NCBI RefSeq assembly: GCF_008806345.1
Contig: NZ_VZZJ01000031.1
Coordinates: 1 to 57,254 of the forward strand
Origin: Methylobacterium planeticum
GTDB taxonomy: Bacteria > Pseudomonadota > Alphaproteobacteria > Rhizobiales > Beijerinckiaceae
Direction: 5' to 3'
Length of the DNA: 57,254 nt
This document shows positions 1-8,454 of the stretch, piece by piece (positions within the stretch are counted from its first letter, which is position 1; each line of letters opens with the position of its first letter). A program made the position numbers and the translations under genes. The notes beneath the pieces were generated by a model. That model did no database searches. It was given only the letters and a program-made list of their open reading frames with translations, and was not told the DNA's origin.

Positions 1-121
1 GACCGTCCTCCAGGGTGGCGATCCCGGCCGAGTCGTAGCCCCGGTACTCCAGCCGCCGCAGCGCCTCGGTGACCTGCGCCGCCACGGATTTCTGCCCGAC
101 AATGCCGACGATGCCGCACAT
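1..121 (-). CDS. glmS: Glutamine--fructose-6-phosphate aminotransferase, N-terminal fragment
   Basis: Only the first 40 codons lie in the window; the gene runs off the left edge. The translation starts MCGIVGIVGQ and continues to LRRLEYRGYDSAGIA, the hallmark N-terminus of GlmS, in which Cys2 is the nucleophile of the glutaminase (Ntn hydrolase) domain after Met removal. The enzyme makes glucosamine-6-phosphate from fructose-6-phosphate and glutamine, the entry to UDP-GlcNAc, peptidoglycan and amino-sugar polysaccharides. The ATG fits the family start exactly. Its position beside a Pel-like amino-sugar polysaccharide locus may be functional or chance; in many bacteria glmS sits next to glmU instead, which would be outside this window. 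Confidence 0.95.
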   Translation of the reverse strand, partial: MCGIVGIVGQKSVAAQVTEALRRLEYRGYDSAGIATLEDG

Positions 122-222
122 GGACTTGATGCTCCAACGATGAATTGCGCGCGTGTCTCGGACCGCGGCCGACGTCAGTGGCGACCTGCGGGCGATCCCG
201 CCGAGGATGGTTGGTTTCGGAT

Positions 223-257
223 CCAGCCCGCCAAGCCGGTCCGGCTTGGCGGGCTGG
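223..257 (-). terminator. Long GC-rich hairpin downstream of the giant surface-protein gene
   Basis: Positions 223-237 and 243-257 are perfect reverse complements (15 bp) around a 5-nt loop. The hairpin lies 9 bp beyond the stop codon of the minus-strand gene ending at 266. It has no T-tract on the minus strand, so it may stabilise the transcript 3' end or act as an atypical terminator. Confidence 0.6.
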
Positions 258-265
258 GTGCCGGC

Positions 266-3200
266 TCAGGCGACGAGGTGCCAGCCGGCCTCGATCTTCG
301 ACAGCAGGTGCATTTGGGCCTCCGGGCTCTCCGCGATGCCAAGGGCGACGTCGGCGCGCGAGACCCCGTTGCTCAGGAGCCCCGTCCAGCCCGCCAAGCC
401 TCCGGTTTCCGCATGTCGTCCGAGGGCATGCTCATACAGCGCCTCGACGTAAGCGGCATCGGTCGGAGTGCCGAATTGAGCGGAGTACTCGCCTGATCCG
501 AGGAAGCTCTGGGCGATGCTCTGCAGCGACACACCTCCTGTGGACATGGCCGTCCAGGCGTCCAGTCCGGACGCATCCGGCGCCCGGTTGAGCAGGCCGT
601 AATAGAGGCGTGCGACGTCCGTCGCGTGGTTGTCGGCCGTGAAGATGCCCGCATCGAGCGCGGGTTGAATGCTCGCCACGTTCTCTGGCGAGAGAGCGAA
701 CTGCACGGCAACGTCGGCTTTGCTCATGCCCTGATCGAGGGCGCTGGTCCAGTGCTGCACCCCATCGGCTTCGCCGGCGCGATGCAGGGCGGAGTGATAG
801 AGTGCCTCGACGAAGGACTTGTTGTCGGCGATCCCGAGGAGTGCTTGACCTTCCGGCGATTGCAGAAGCATCTCCGCGAGATCGTGCAGCGACATGCCGC
901 TGTTGAGGGCACCGGTCCAGTAACTTTGCCCACCGACATCCGAGGGTCGATCGAAAGCCGCGTCGTAAAGGGCGTAGACTGTTCCGGCAGGGGTGTGGAC
1001 ATCATGGCTCACCATCCCGAAATGGTGCGCGTTCAGAGGCTGCGGCGCTCCATCGGTTCCGCCGCCCGTGCCGCCCGAGCCGCCGGTGCCTCCTGTGCCG
1101 CCGCCAGTCCCGCCGGTGCCCCCGCCTGTACCGCCAGTCCCGCCTGTACCGCCTGTACCGCCAGTCCCGCCCGTGCCGCCGGTGAGATTCAGCAACGAGC
1201 TCGCGATGCCGGCATTGCCTGCCGTATCCGCCCAGGCAGACGATCCTGCTCCGCTACCGAGAACTTGGATCGAAGCCGATAAAGTGCTGGCACCAGCCGG
1301 CGTGAACAACGCTGTGTAATGCGTGGCATCCGTCGGGGTGATCGTCCCCAACGTTCCGCCGGTCACCTGCACATCCGCATTGTCGAAGCCCGACACGGCC
1401 TCGCTGAAGGTGAAGGTGATGGCATCCGACTTTCCCACCTCGAGTACCGATTGAGCAGCCGCCAGGCTCACACTCGGCGCCTTCGTGTCGCCCGTAAGGG
1501 TCAGGGCCGTGCTGGCGGTCCCGGCCTTGCCTGTCAGGTCGGTCCATAAGGCCGTTCCCGTCCCGCTCCCCAAGACCTGGATCGACGCTGTCAAGTTGTC
1601 GATACCGGCCGTGGGCGTGAACAAGGCCGTGTAGTGCGTCGCATCCACCGACGTGAATGTGCCGAGCGTTCCGCCGGTGGCCACCACGTCCGCGCTGTCG
1701 AAATCTTTCACCGCCGCGCTGAACGCGAACGTGACCGTCGCCGTCCCGCCCGCCTTGACGCTGGTCGGCGAGGCAGACAACGCGACCGTCGGTCCCGTCC
1801 CGCTCGTCGGAGGCGCCACCAGATTGACGGCGACGTCGTGGGTCCCCGTTGCTCCCAGATCCAACGTCAGGTGCGTTCCGGTCGCATCCTGGACCTGCTT
1901 GACGACCGTGGCGCCGGTGACCGCGACGATCTGACCGTTGAGCTCCGCCAGATCGAGGGTAACCTGCCCGTCGCCCGTCACCTTGAACGAGAGGTTGCGC
2001 CCGTCCCCCGACAGCGAGAGTAGATCTGCGCGCATCGGCAGGGAGGTGATGTGCGTCTCGGGCTTCGTACTGGTCCCGAGTTGAATACTGTAACTCGTAC
2101 TCGTGCCGGTCGACGAAGCCGGGAGGAACACGCTATCCCCATCGTAGGCGTACCATCCCTTGCCGCCTGACGACACGCTCGCGATGTGATAGCCCGTTCC
2201 GAGGTCGAGGGCGAAATTTCCTAAATTTCCGCCACCGACATTCGCCGTCACCGTGCTGCTGCTGCTGTCGTAGCTGTAGTCGAAGGTCGCGTTCTTGGAC
2301 GCCGCAATGCGGTCAGCCAAATCGGCCAACGTGACGAACTCGCCGCCCTTCTGATAAGCATACTGGATAAAACTCGTATACATATCCGTCGTATAGGGAG
2401 ACGTACTACCGGCGCCACCCGTCGGCCACATCGTCGCTCCGTAATCGTGCCAAGTCCAGAGCGCGACGGGAAGATCCGAATGCAGGCTGAGGGCGTCGAA
2501 TTCACTTCGCCATTCCACGGCCGCCGCCGCAGCAGTCAGTCCGCCTCCAAATTGAGGCAAAGCCTCCACGAGACTGAAGTCCGATTTCATGTTCGGAGCC
2601 AAGAAGGTTTGCTGCGCCGTCGCCGCAGCCGGGGTGGCATACCCGAACGCTCCCGGGTAATTCGCCCCCACGCCCGTATATCTTCCCGTCACATACGTGT
2701 AATTCGACGGATCGGCGAAAATCTTCCCGTCGAGATCCACCGTCTCGGGCGCCCCGGGGACCGCAAACCCCACGACATTGTTGCCAACATTCAGCTCGAT
2801 CTGCTTTTCCGAATCCTGCAGCTCGGTCGCGAGTTGCGTGGCCGGAATTGCACCGAGATCCTCCGGGTGAGTGATGGAGTGGCTGCCGATCTCGCCACCC
2901 ATAGCAATCAACTGCTTGAAGTACGGCGCAGAGACGGACCAATTGGTCCCAGTGCCGTTGGTACCGTTTCCATTGCCGATATCGACATAGTACGATCCGG
3001 CAAAGTCGTAGTCTTTCTGCCACTGTTGGACAATCGATTGAAATTTATCCAGGATTCCTTGCTTGCCGGCGCCCGGACTGACGTCCTCCGGGTTCATGAC
3101 TTGGTCCATATCGACGCGCGTCGCGACTATGGACGAAAAACGGCTCATCTGCAGGCTTAACTCGGGTCCCCTGTCTTTTTGAGTCTGGATTGTATAGTCC

Positions 3201-4417
3201 AGAGCGTGGCTCAACATGTTGCTATCAGCCAACATGCCCTCGGTCGCGAAGAAGACGTTGCTGCCGCCGGTATGTGTGGCGAGGATCGCGTTGTAAGTCC
3301 CGGGGATGGTTCCTCCCGTAGAGGTTTGGGTTGCGACGACTTGCGTATTCGCCCCGTCAACACCGGAGAAATAAGCGGTACCCACCTGCGACGTCGCGTT
3401 CGCGTTATAGGTATGGATTGCCTCGTTTGCGGCATAGCCGATGACCGGTGCACTGTTTCCGGATGCCGTTACCGTGACGGACGAAACGCTGTCACCATTC
3501 ACTCGCTCCACGCCGAGCAGCGATTTCATGCGTGCGTAGGAATCTCCCGCAAGGGCATTGCCGGCCTCATCGTTGGTCATGAAGTTGCCAGCCGCGATCA
3601 GGCTGACACCGTATTTGTAAACGGCGTCGGTCAAAGTGTTCTGGATTGCGCTGACATCTGCCGACTTGACGTTGGCGAAAGACGGAAAGATCAGGGTATC
3701 GTATTTCTTCAGCGTGTCGACGTTGGTGAGATCTGCCTCCGAGAGTACGTCATACGGAACGCCTGCCATCGTCGCTTGATTCTGGGCAGCCATGAAGAGG
3801 TCGGAGTAGGCCGTCGTGTTGAAATACTTTGCTGCGCTCGTTTCCGAGTAAACAATGCCAACCTTCAGATGCCCGTCATCGATATGCGTTGGCGGAACGT
3901 TAATCCCGTATTGCAGCGCGTAATTGCCGGGGAGATACGCGGCCGCAGCATCGTTGACGTCCACGGCGAGGCCGATACCGGGTATCGTACCTGACGAAAA
4001 GGATGAGCTGGTCTGTGCCAGACTGCTCTGTGGGATCGCCAACTCGACGATTTGTTTATTATCGGAAAATTTGTACTGAAGCGTGCCGGCAACGGGAGTC
4101 TCGACACCTGTGGTTGAATCAATTGCGTAAAGGCCCGGATTTCCGTCAGCGCCAAATTCAATCTTGTATTCAGCCCCAACCCCGAAGCCAAACACCTGAT
4201 ATCCCGTTGTAGAATTCTTATCCGTGTTCAGCCAGATCGTCGTCTTCGGTCCAATCGTGGCTTCTGCTCCGGTACCCAGCTGAAGAGCAAGGTAATAGGT
4301 GCTCGTGGTCGTGTCGAATTTCCCGTAAACGCTGTACCCCGGCACAGGTGCTGTCGTGTCAATCCGGTCGGCAGCCGTCCACTCGTCCAGCTTCCCGTCG
4401 ATGGAAATTGTTGACAC
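266..4417 (-). CDS. Giant secreted surface protein: CBM9-like, NodB-type deacetylase, Ig-like repeats, DUF4214
   Basis: 1383 residues. The start is a GTG preceded by AGGAGA (4425-4430, minus strand) at good spacing. There is no Sec signal peptide. Visible layout: residues 1-170 resemble a family 9 carbohydrate-binding (DOMON-like) domain, opening SIDGKLDEW; about 183-410 resemble a glutamine-amidotransferase-like fold; about 415-710 are a NodB polysaccharide deacetylase with D436/D438 (RVDMD), H513-x3-H517 (GSHSITHPE) and a late WTWHDY motif, so the metal triad looks intact. A beta domain follows, then two closely similar Ig-like repeats (about 870-1075), a Gly-Gly-Thr linker and DUF4214 units (about 1140-1370). 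DUF4214 proteins without signal peptides are commonly exported by type I secretion, which I infer here. It is divergent from the Pel-like operon, so a role in modifying that polymer outside the cell is plausible but unproven. Confidence 0.85.
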   Translation of the reverse strand: MSTISIDGKLDEWTAADRIDTTAPVPGYSVYGKFDTTTSTYYLALQLGTGAEATIGPKTTIWLNTDKNSTTGYQVFGFGVGAEYKIEFGADGNPGLYAIDSTTGVETPVAGTLQYKFSDNKQIVELAIPQSSLAQTSSSFSSGTIPGIGLAVDVNDAAAAYLPGNYALQYGINVPPTHIDDGHLKVGIVYSETSAAKYFNTTAYSDLFMAAQNQATMAGVPYDVLSEADLTNVDTLKKYDTLIFPSFANVKSADVSAIQNTLTDAVYKYGVSLIAAGNFMTNDEAGNALAGDSYARMKSLLGVERVNGDSVSSVTVTASGNSAPVIGYAANEAIHTYNANATSQVGTAYFSGVDGANTQVVATQTSTGGTIPGTYNAILATHTGGSNVFFATEGMLADSNMLSHALDYTIQTQKDRGPELSLQMSRFSSIVATRVDMDQVMNPEDVSPGAGKQGILDKFQSIVQQWQKDYDFAGSYYVDIGNGNGTNGTGTNWSVSAPYFKQLIAMGGEIGSHSITHPEDLGAIPATQLATELQDSEKQIELNVGNNVVGFAVPGAPETVDLDGKIFADPSNYTYVTGRYTGVGANYPGAFGYATPAAATAQQTFLAPNMKSDFSLVEALPQFGGGLTAAAAAVEWRSEFDALSLHSDLPVALWTWHDYGATMWPTGGAGSTSPYTTDMYTSFIQYAYQKGGEFVTLADLADRIAASKNATFDYSYDSSSSTVTANVGGGNLGNFALDLGTGYHIASVSSGGKGWYAYDGDSVFLPASSTGTSTSYSIQLGTSTKPETHITSLPMRADLLSLSGDGRNLSFKVTGDGQVTLDLAELNGQIVAVTGATVVKQVQDATGTHLTLDLGATGTHDVAVNLVAPPTSGTGPTVALSASPTSVKAGGTATVTFAFSAAVKDFDSADVVATGGTLGTFTSVDATHYTALFTPTAGIDNLTASIQVLGSGTGTALWTDLTGKAGTASTALTLTGDTKAPSVSLAAAQSVLEVGKSDAITFTFSEAVSGFDNADVQVTGGTLGTITPTDATHYTALFTPAGASTLSASIQVLGSGAGSSAWADTAGNAGIASSLLNLTGGTGGTGGTGGTGGTGGTGGGTGGTGGGTGGTGGSGGTGGGTDGAPQPLNAHHFGMVSHDVHTPAGTVYALYDAAFDRPSDVGGQSYWTGALNSGMSLHDLAEMLLQSPEGQALLGIADNKSFVEALYHSALHRAGEADGVQHWTSALDQGMSKADVAVQFALSPENVASIQPALDAGIFTADNHATDVARLYYGLLNRAPDASGLDAWTAMSTGGVSLQSIAQSFLGSGEYSAQFGTPTDAAYVEALYEHALGRHAETGGLAGWTGLLSNGVSRADVALGIAESPEAQMHLLSKIEAGWHLVA
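1055..1183 (-). repeat. Tandem 9-bp Gly-Gly-Thr coding repeat
   Basis: On the plus strand units of the form ccgccNgtN recur roughly fourteen times, some stretched by one extra Gly codon. On the minus strand they encode a flexible GGT linker between the Ig-like and DUF4214 parts of the giant surface protein. Such repeats are prone to slippage, so linker length may vary between strains. Confidence 0.85.
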
Positions 4418-4785
4418 GGCTGTTTCTCCTATACTTTGCAGATTGCAATCCGCTGACGTGATCAGCGCTGAGGATTCTTGAATTCAGTGGCGCGTTGCGC
4501 AATTTTCATTAGCAGGACAAAGATTTCGCGCGATTATTGTCTTGGTACGGTCTCAATCAATCGCGGATTTCTCTATGCAATCCTAATTGCAATTGCAAAG
4601 TAAAGGCAATCTAGCTCTTTGGTGCTACAATGAGTTAGCCAATATGATTTCTGGTGCTGCGACAAACCTCAGACATATTTGGTTCGCTGAGAGATGAAAC
4701 GCTCTGGAGCCAAGCCGCTATGTCGGGGCGAACGCACCGGCCCCGCTTCGTTGTCGAGCGCATCGCCCAGGACGTGAGAGCATTG
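4418..4785. promoter_or_regulatory. Divergent, comparatively AT-rich promoter region
   Basis: This gap separates the minus-strand surface-protein gene from the plus-strand Pel-like operon. It is markedly more AT-rich than its surroundings. It contains a perfect 12-bp palindrome TTGCAATTGCAA at 4587-4598, a related ATTGCAAT at about 4442-4449, and a good -10-like TACAAT at 4626-4631 for the plus strand, although I see no convincing -35. It most likely holds the promoters of both transcripts. No gene is seen in it apart from an upstream in-frame extension of the next gene. Confidence 0.5.
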
Positions 4786-7050
4786 ATGAGCTCAGGTTTC
4801 ACACCGCATCGGACCGGGCTCACGGCGTGCGGCATGGGCATCTGGATGTGCTGGCTCGGCCTGCTGATCGTTCTGCCCGGGAGCGCAGCGGTCGCATCCT
4901 CCGCGGTCGGCCGCACCGTCCTGGCTCTCTATGATGGTGATGTCGAGCATGTTGCGGCCGAGACCCGGATCCACCGCTACGCCGAGCTTCCGCTCAATCA
5001 CCTGGGCTTCGTGGTCGAATACCGGGATGTCCGCCAAGCCCTGCCGAGCGCCGGCGACGTCTCACGCTATGCCGGTGTTCTGAGCTGGTTCTCGGCGCCT
5101 CCGGCTGACCGCCGGGCCTACCTCGACTGGGCGCGGATCGCCTTGCGATCGGCGCGTCGGGTGGTGGTTCTGGGCGCCAGCGGAGGCTCTTACTGGACGG
5201 ATGACGCCGTCGCGGTCGATGCCGTCCTCGGCTCGATCGGGCTGCGGCATGGTCGTCGCGCGGTCGAGCTGACGCTCGGAACGATCCTCCGGGCTCCGAA
5301 CCGCGCCCTCGTGGCATTCGAAGGACAGCGCGACCCTGTCCTTCCGGCCTTCGAGGTCGTCGAGAAGCTGCGACCGGATTTCGAACCCTGGCTCGAGTTG
5401 GCCGTGCCCGAGCGCGAGGGCGGCGGCCATAGCGTCGTCGTCGGGGTGAGCAGCCGAGGAGGCTACGCGGCGTCCGGATACGAGATCGTCGAGGACCCGG
5501 CGTTCGGCCGCGCCCGCTGGCTCATCGATCCGTTCACGTTCTTCGCGCGCGCTCTGCGGGACGAGCCGTCGCCCATTCCCGATGTCACCACCCTCTCGGG
5601 ACGCCGGATCTTCTTCAGCCACGTCGAGAGCGAAGGGCTGAACAACGTCGTTCTGACGAAGGCGAAGGAGCAGGTTCTCGTCGCCCAGATCTTCCAGGAG
5701 GAGATCGTCAATCGATACACCGACCTGCCGGTCACCTTCGCCCTGACACCCGGCGATCTCGATCCGACCATCGGCGGCAACGAGACGCCGCGCGAGTTCG
5801 TGCAGGCGATCTGGTCCTCCCCGCAGGTGGAACCGAGCGTCGCCTCCTACACCAGGCCCTATCGTTGGGAATATTTCGAAACCTACGATCGTGCGCGTGA
5901 AGAGGATCTGATCGCGCATGCGCGAACGCCGGGCCGGTTCGGGCTGCGGCGCCTGGCGGATTATGTGAATGGAAGCACGCGCACCGATCGTTTCGTCGCC
6001 AAGGCACGCGAGTATCCGCGCAATTACCTGCTCAAGCCGTTCGATCTCGTTCAGGAAACCGAAGGCGCCGCGGCTATCGTCCGTGATCTATCGCCGAGCG
6101 ACAAGCAACCGCGTCTCTATCAATGGACCGGAGATGCGCGCCCCTCGGAGGAGATGATTGCGGCGACACGTGGTCTCGGCCTCCTGAACATCAATGGCGG
6201 CGAGGCGCGCTTCGATCAGCTCTATCCCTCGGCTGCCCACCTGCCGCCGATCGCACGCCCGGTCGGAAATCAGCGCCAGATCTACGCCGTCGGAGCCGAC
6301 GAGGTTCCCCTCGTCCGGATGTGGCGGCCCGCCGTCGAGGCCCTGCGCGGCCTTCGCACGACGCTCGGAAACACCGAGGCGCCCCGCCGCCTGAAGGGCT
6401 TCAACCTTCATTACCACCTGATGACGATCGGCAATTCCGAGGCCCTGCACCTGATCCAGGCTTACCTGGACGAAGCACGGAACGCCCCGGTCATCCCGAT
6501 CCGAACCTCGGATTATGCCGCGATGGCCGACGACTTCTTCCGCGTCGAGATCGTGGCGACGGGTCCGTCGAGCTGGTCGATCCGGAATCGCGGGGCCGTG
6601 CAGACCCTGCGGTTCGACGAGGCCGACACGGTCGAGATCGACCTCGCGCGGTCGGAAGGCGTGCTCGGCAGCACCCGGCAGGGCAGCGTCCTCTACGTCT
6701 CGCTCGATCCGGCGGTGGCGACGGTGCGTCTGGCTCTCGGGGCGGCCGGATCCAAGCCGTGCAACCTTGTCGGTCTCCGGGACAGCCGCTGGCAGGTATC
6801 GGGGTTGAGCCGTGACACGTTCGCGTGGCGCTTCTCCGCTCAGGGATACGGCCCTGGCGATTTCACCTGGGAAGGCGTCGCCCCGGGCCGCTATCGGGTC
6901 GAGGCGCACCGCGCCGACAAGCTCGTGTGGAGCGTCGATGTCGAGCCGGACGCACGGGGGCAGCTCGCCTTCTCGGTCGCACCGGCGGCCATCGAGCCCC
7001 TGTCCCTCTCCATCGCGCGGCAGCAGGATGCCGCGGGAGGTGTCCGGTGA
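4786..7050 (+). CDS. PelA-like deacetylase-fold protein lacking the hydrolase domain, probably catalytically degenerate
   Basis: 754 residues from ATG 4786, chosen because a signal peptide follows (hydrophobic stretch WMCWLGLLIVLPG, then AAVASS). In-frame codons back to 4654 are open but carry no signal. First gene of the Pel-like operon. After a Rossmann-like part (TVLALYDGD...VVVLGASGG) comes a region resembling the PelA deacetylase: RRIFFSHVESEGLNN (about 274-288), then VASYTRPYRWEYF (about 352-364) and LKGFNLHYHL further on. Canonical NodB enzymes have Asp in the first motif and His-x3-His in the second. Here the Asp positions read Glu and the His positions read Tyr, so metal binding is doubtful. 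The GH114 domain found in P. aeruginosa PelA is absent and is encoded separately at 14871. It ends in a GTGA overlap with the next gene. Confidence 0.7.
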   Translation: MSSGFTPHRTGLTACGMGIWMCWLGLLIVLPGSAAVASSAVGRTVLALYDGDVEHVAAETRIHRYAELPLNHLGFVVEYRDVRQALPSAGDVSRYAGVLSWFSAPPADRRAYLDWARIALRSARRVVVLGASGGSYWTDDAVAVDAVLGSIGLRHGRRAVELTLGTILRAPNRALVAFEGQRDPVLPAFEVVEKLRPDFEPWLELAVPEREGGGHSVVVGVSSRGGYAASGYEIVEDPAFGRARWLIDPFTFFARALRDEPSPIPDVTTLSGRRIFFSHVESEGLNNVVLTKAKEQVLVAQIFQEEIVNRYTDLPVTFALTPGDLDPTIGGNETPREFVQAIWSSPQVEPSVASYTRPYRWEYFETYDRAREEDLIAHARTPGRFGLRRLADYVNGSTRTDRFVAKAREYPRNYLLKPFDLVQETEGAAAIVRDLSPSDKQPRLYQWTGDARPSEEMIAATRGLGLLNINGGEARFDQLYPSAAHLPPIARPVGNQRQIYAVGADEVPLVRMWRPAVEALRGLRTTLGNTEAPRRLKGFNLHYHLMTIGNSEALHLIQAYLDEARNAPVIPIRTSDYAAMADDFFRVEIVATGPSSWSIRNRGAVQTLRFDEADTVEIDLARSEGVLGSTRQGSVLYVSLDPAVATVRLALGAAGSKPCNLVGLRDSRWQVSGLSRDTFAWRFSAQGYGPGDFTWEGVAPGRYRVEAHRADKLVWSVDVEPDARGQLAFSVAPAAIEPLSLSIARQQDAAGGVR

Positions 7051-8423
7051 GCCTCACGCGGATCCTCATCGCCGTGGCCGTCGTGATCTGCGCGGTCGCC
7101 GGCTACGCTCTCCAATCGGGTCCGGAAGAGCGCATCGCCATGCTGATCCGCGATGGCCGGCAGGCCGAAGCGGTGACGGAGATCGAGCGCATGCTCCAGA
7201 CCGGCCGTGCCAAGCCGCGCGTGCTCATGCAACTCGCGTTGCTGCAGGAGGGCATCGGCAATCCATCACGCGCGACCGACATGATGGAGCTCTATGTCCT
7301 GGCGCGCCCAAATGACCGGGACGCGCTCACCTGGCTGGTGAAGGCGTACGAGGCCTCCGACAACGCGGCCGGCCTCGCCGAGGCCCTGACCAGACTCATC
7401 GCGGTCGATCCGGCCCCCGCCTATGTGGCCCGCCTCGCAACGTCCCATCGCTACGCCGGCCGCTACGACGAGGAGCGCAAGGTCCTCGAACAGGCCGCAT
7501 CGACGGGGAAACTCGAGCCGCGGCTGCTGGAGCGGCTCGGCGCGCTCCTCGCCGCGGAGGATCGGATCCCGCGCGCCCTGGATGTCCTGCGCGAGGTTGA
7601 TGCCAGGTCGGTGGCGGAGGCCGAGCAGCCGCGTCGGCTCCTGTTCGAGCTGCTGATCGGGTGCGGCCTCTACGCGGAGGCGTCCGAGCGGGCCCAGGCC
7701 TGGCTGGAGCGCTGGAACAAGCCGTGGCTCGCCACCCAGTTCACGCTGCGCCTTGCCGCAAAGGCTCCGCCGGAGACCGCCCAATCCCTGGCGGCCGCCA
7801 GCGCCGCCCTGCATCCGGATGCGCGGCTCTACCTCGCCAAAACCCTCGCCGACCAGGGCAACCGCCGCATCGCCGCGACGCTCCTGGCGGGATGGCCGTT
7901 TCCCGACCAGCCCCTCACCAAGGTCGAGATCGAGGGGTACGTCGCCGCATCTGTCGCGGTCGGCAATCCGGGGGCCGTCTGGGCCACATTCGCCAGGCTG
8001 CGCACGCGGCCGGTGTCGCCGGAATTCCAGGCGATCTTTGCTGAGGCGATGGCCGTGCAATTCGGCCTGCAATCCATCGCGCTTCTCCAGCCGCCGCTGC
8101 CTCCCGGTGTCCTGCGTACCCGGCCCGTCTTTGCGGCGCGCCTCGCCATCGCCCGCGGCGAAGGTTCGAGTGCCGGTCGCATCCTGGCCGCGGCGGACCT
8201 CATGACCATGCCGGACCCCGATCTGGAGGCCTGGCTCGAACTCCTCCTGCGGGCCGACACGCAGCAGGGCGCTTTCGCGATCCTCGGCAGCCTGCGGCAG
8301 CGCCGTCTGCTCCCGAGCAAGCTGATGCCAGCCTATCGCGGCCTCGCGGCACAGCTCGGTCATCCTGTCGGACCGGAGAGCGTGCCTGCGGGGACGCGGC
8401 GCCTCGCCAACAACGCCCACTGA
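7047..8423 (+). CDS. PelB-like inner-membrane-anchored TPR protein
   Basis: 458 residues from GTG 7047, with GGGAGG six bases upstream and a 4-base overlap with the preceding stop. A single N-terminal hydrophobic helix (ILIAVAVVICAVAGYAL) anchors a long series of helical repeats of TPR type (for example DGRQAEAVTEIERML, LMQLALLQEGIGNPSRATDM). In Pseudomonas, PelB joins a TPR scaffold that guides polymer and PelA in the periplasm to an outer-membrane barrel. Here the protein ends after the repeats and no barrel is encoded. I infer a periplasmic scaffold role from position in the operon and architecture; sequence similarity to PelB itself cannot be judged by eye. Confidence 0.65.
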   Translation: MSLTRILIAVAVVICAVAGYALQSGPEERIAMLIRDGRQAEAVTEIERMLQTGRAKPRVLMQLALLQEGIGNPSRATDMMELYVLARPNDRDALTWLVKAYEASDNAAGLAEALTRLIAVDPAPAYVARLATSHRYAGRYDEERKVLEQAASTGKLEPRLLERLGALLAAEDRIPRALDVLREVDARSVAEAEQPRRLLFELLIGCGLYAEASERAQAWLERWNKPWLATQFTLRLAAKAPPETAQSLAAASAALHPDARLYLAKTLADQGNRRIAATLLAGWPFPDQPLTKVEIEGYVAASVAVGNPGAVWATFARLRTRPVSPEFQAIFAEAMAVQFGLQSIALLQPPLPPGVLRTRPVFAARLAIARGEGSSAGRILAAADLMTMPDPDLEAWLELLLRADTQQGAFAILGSLRQRRLLPSKLMPAYRGLAAQLGHPVGPESVPAGTRRLANNAH

Positions 8424-8454
8424 GCACGGCCAAGAGGACCGAGAGGACAGCATC

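Noticed and set aside
1055..1183. Tandem repeat considered as a CRISPR array
   Set aside because: The unit is 9 bp without spacers and is in frame as a Gly-Gly-Thr linker.
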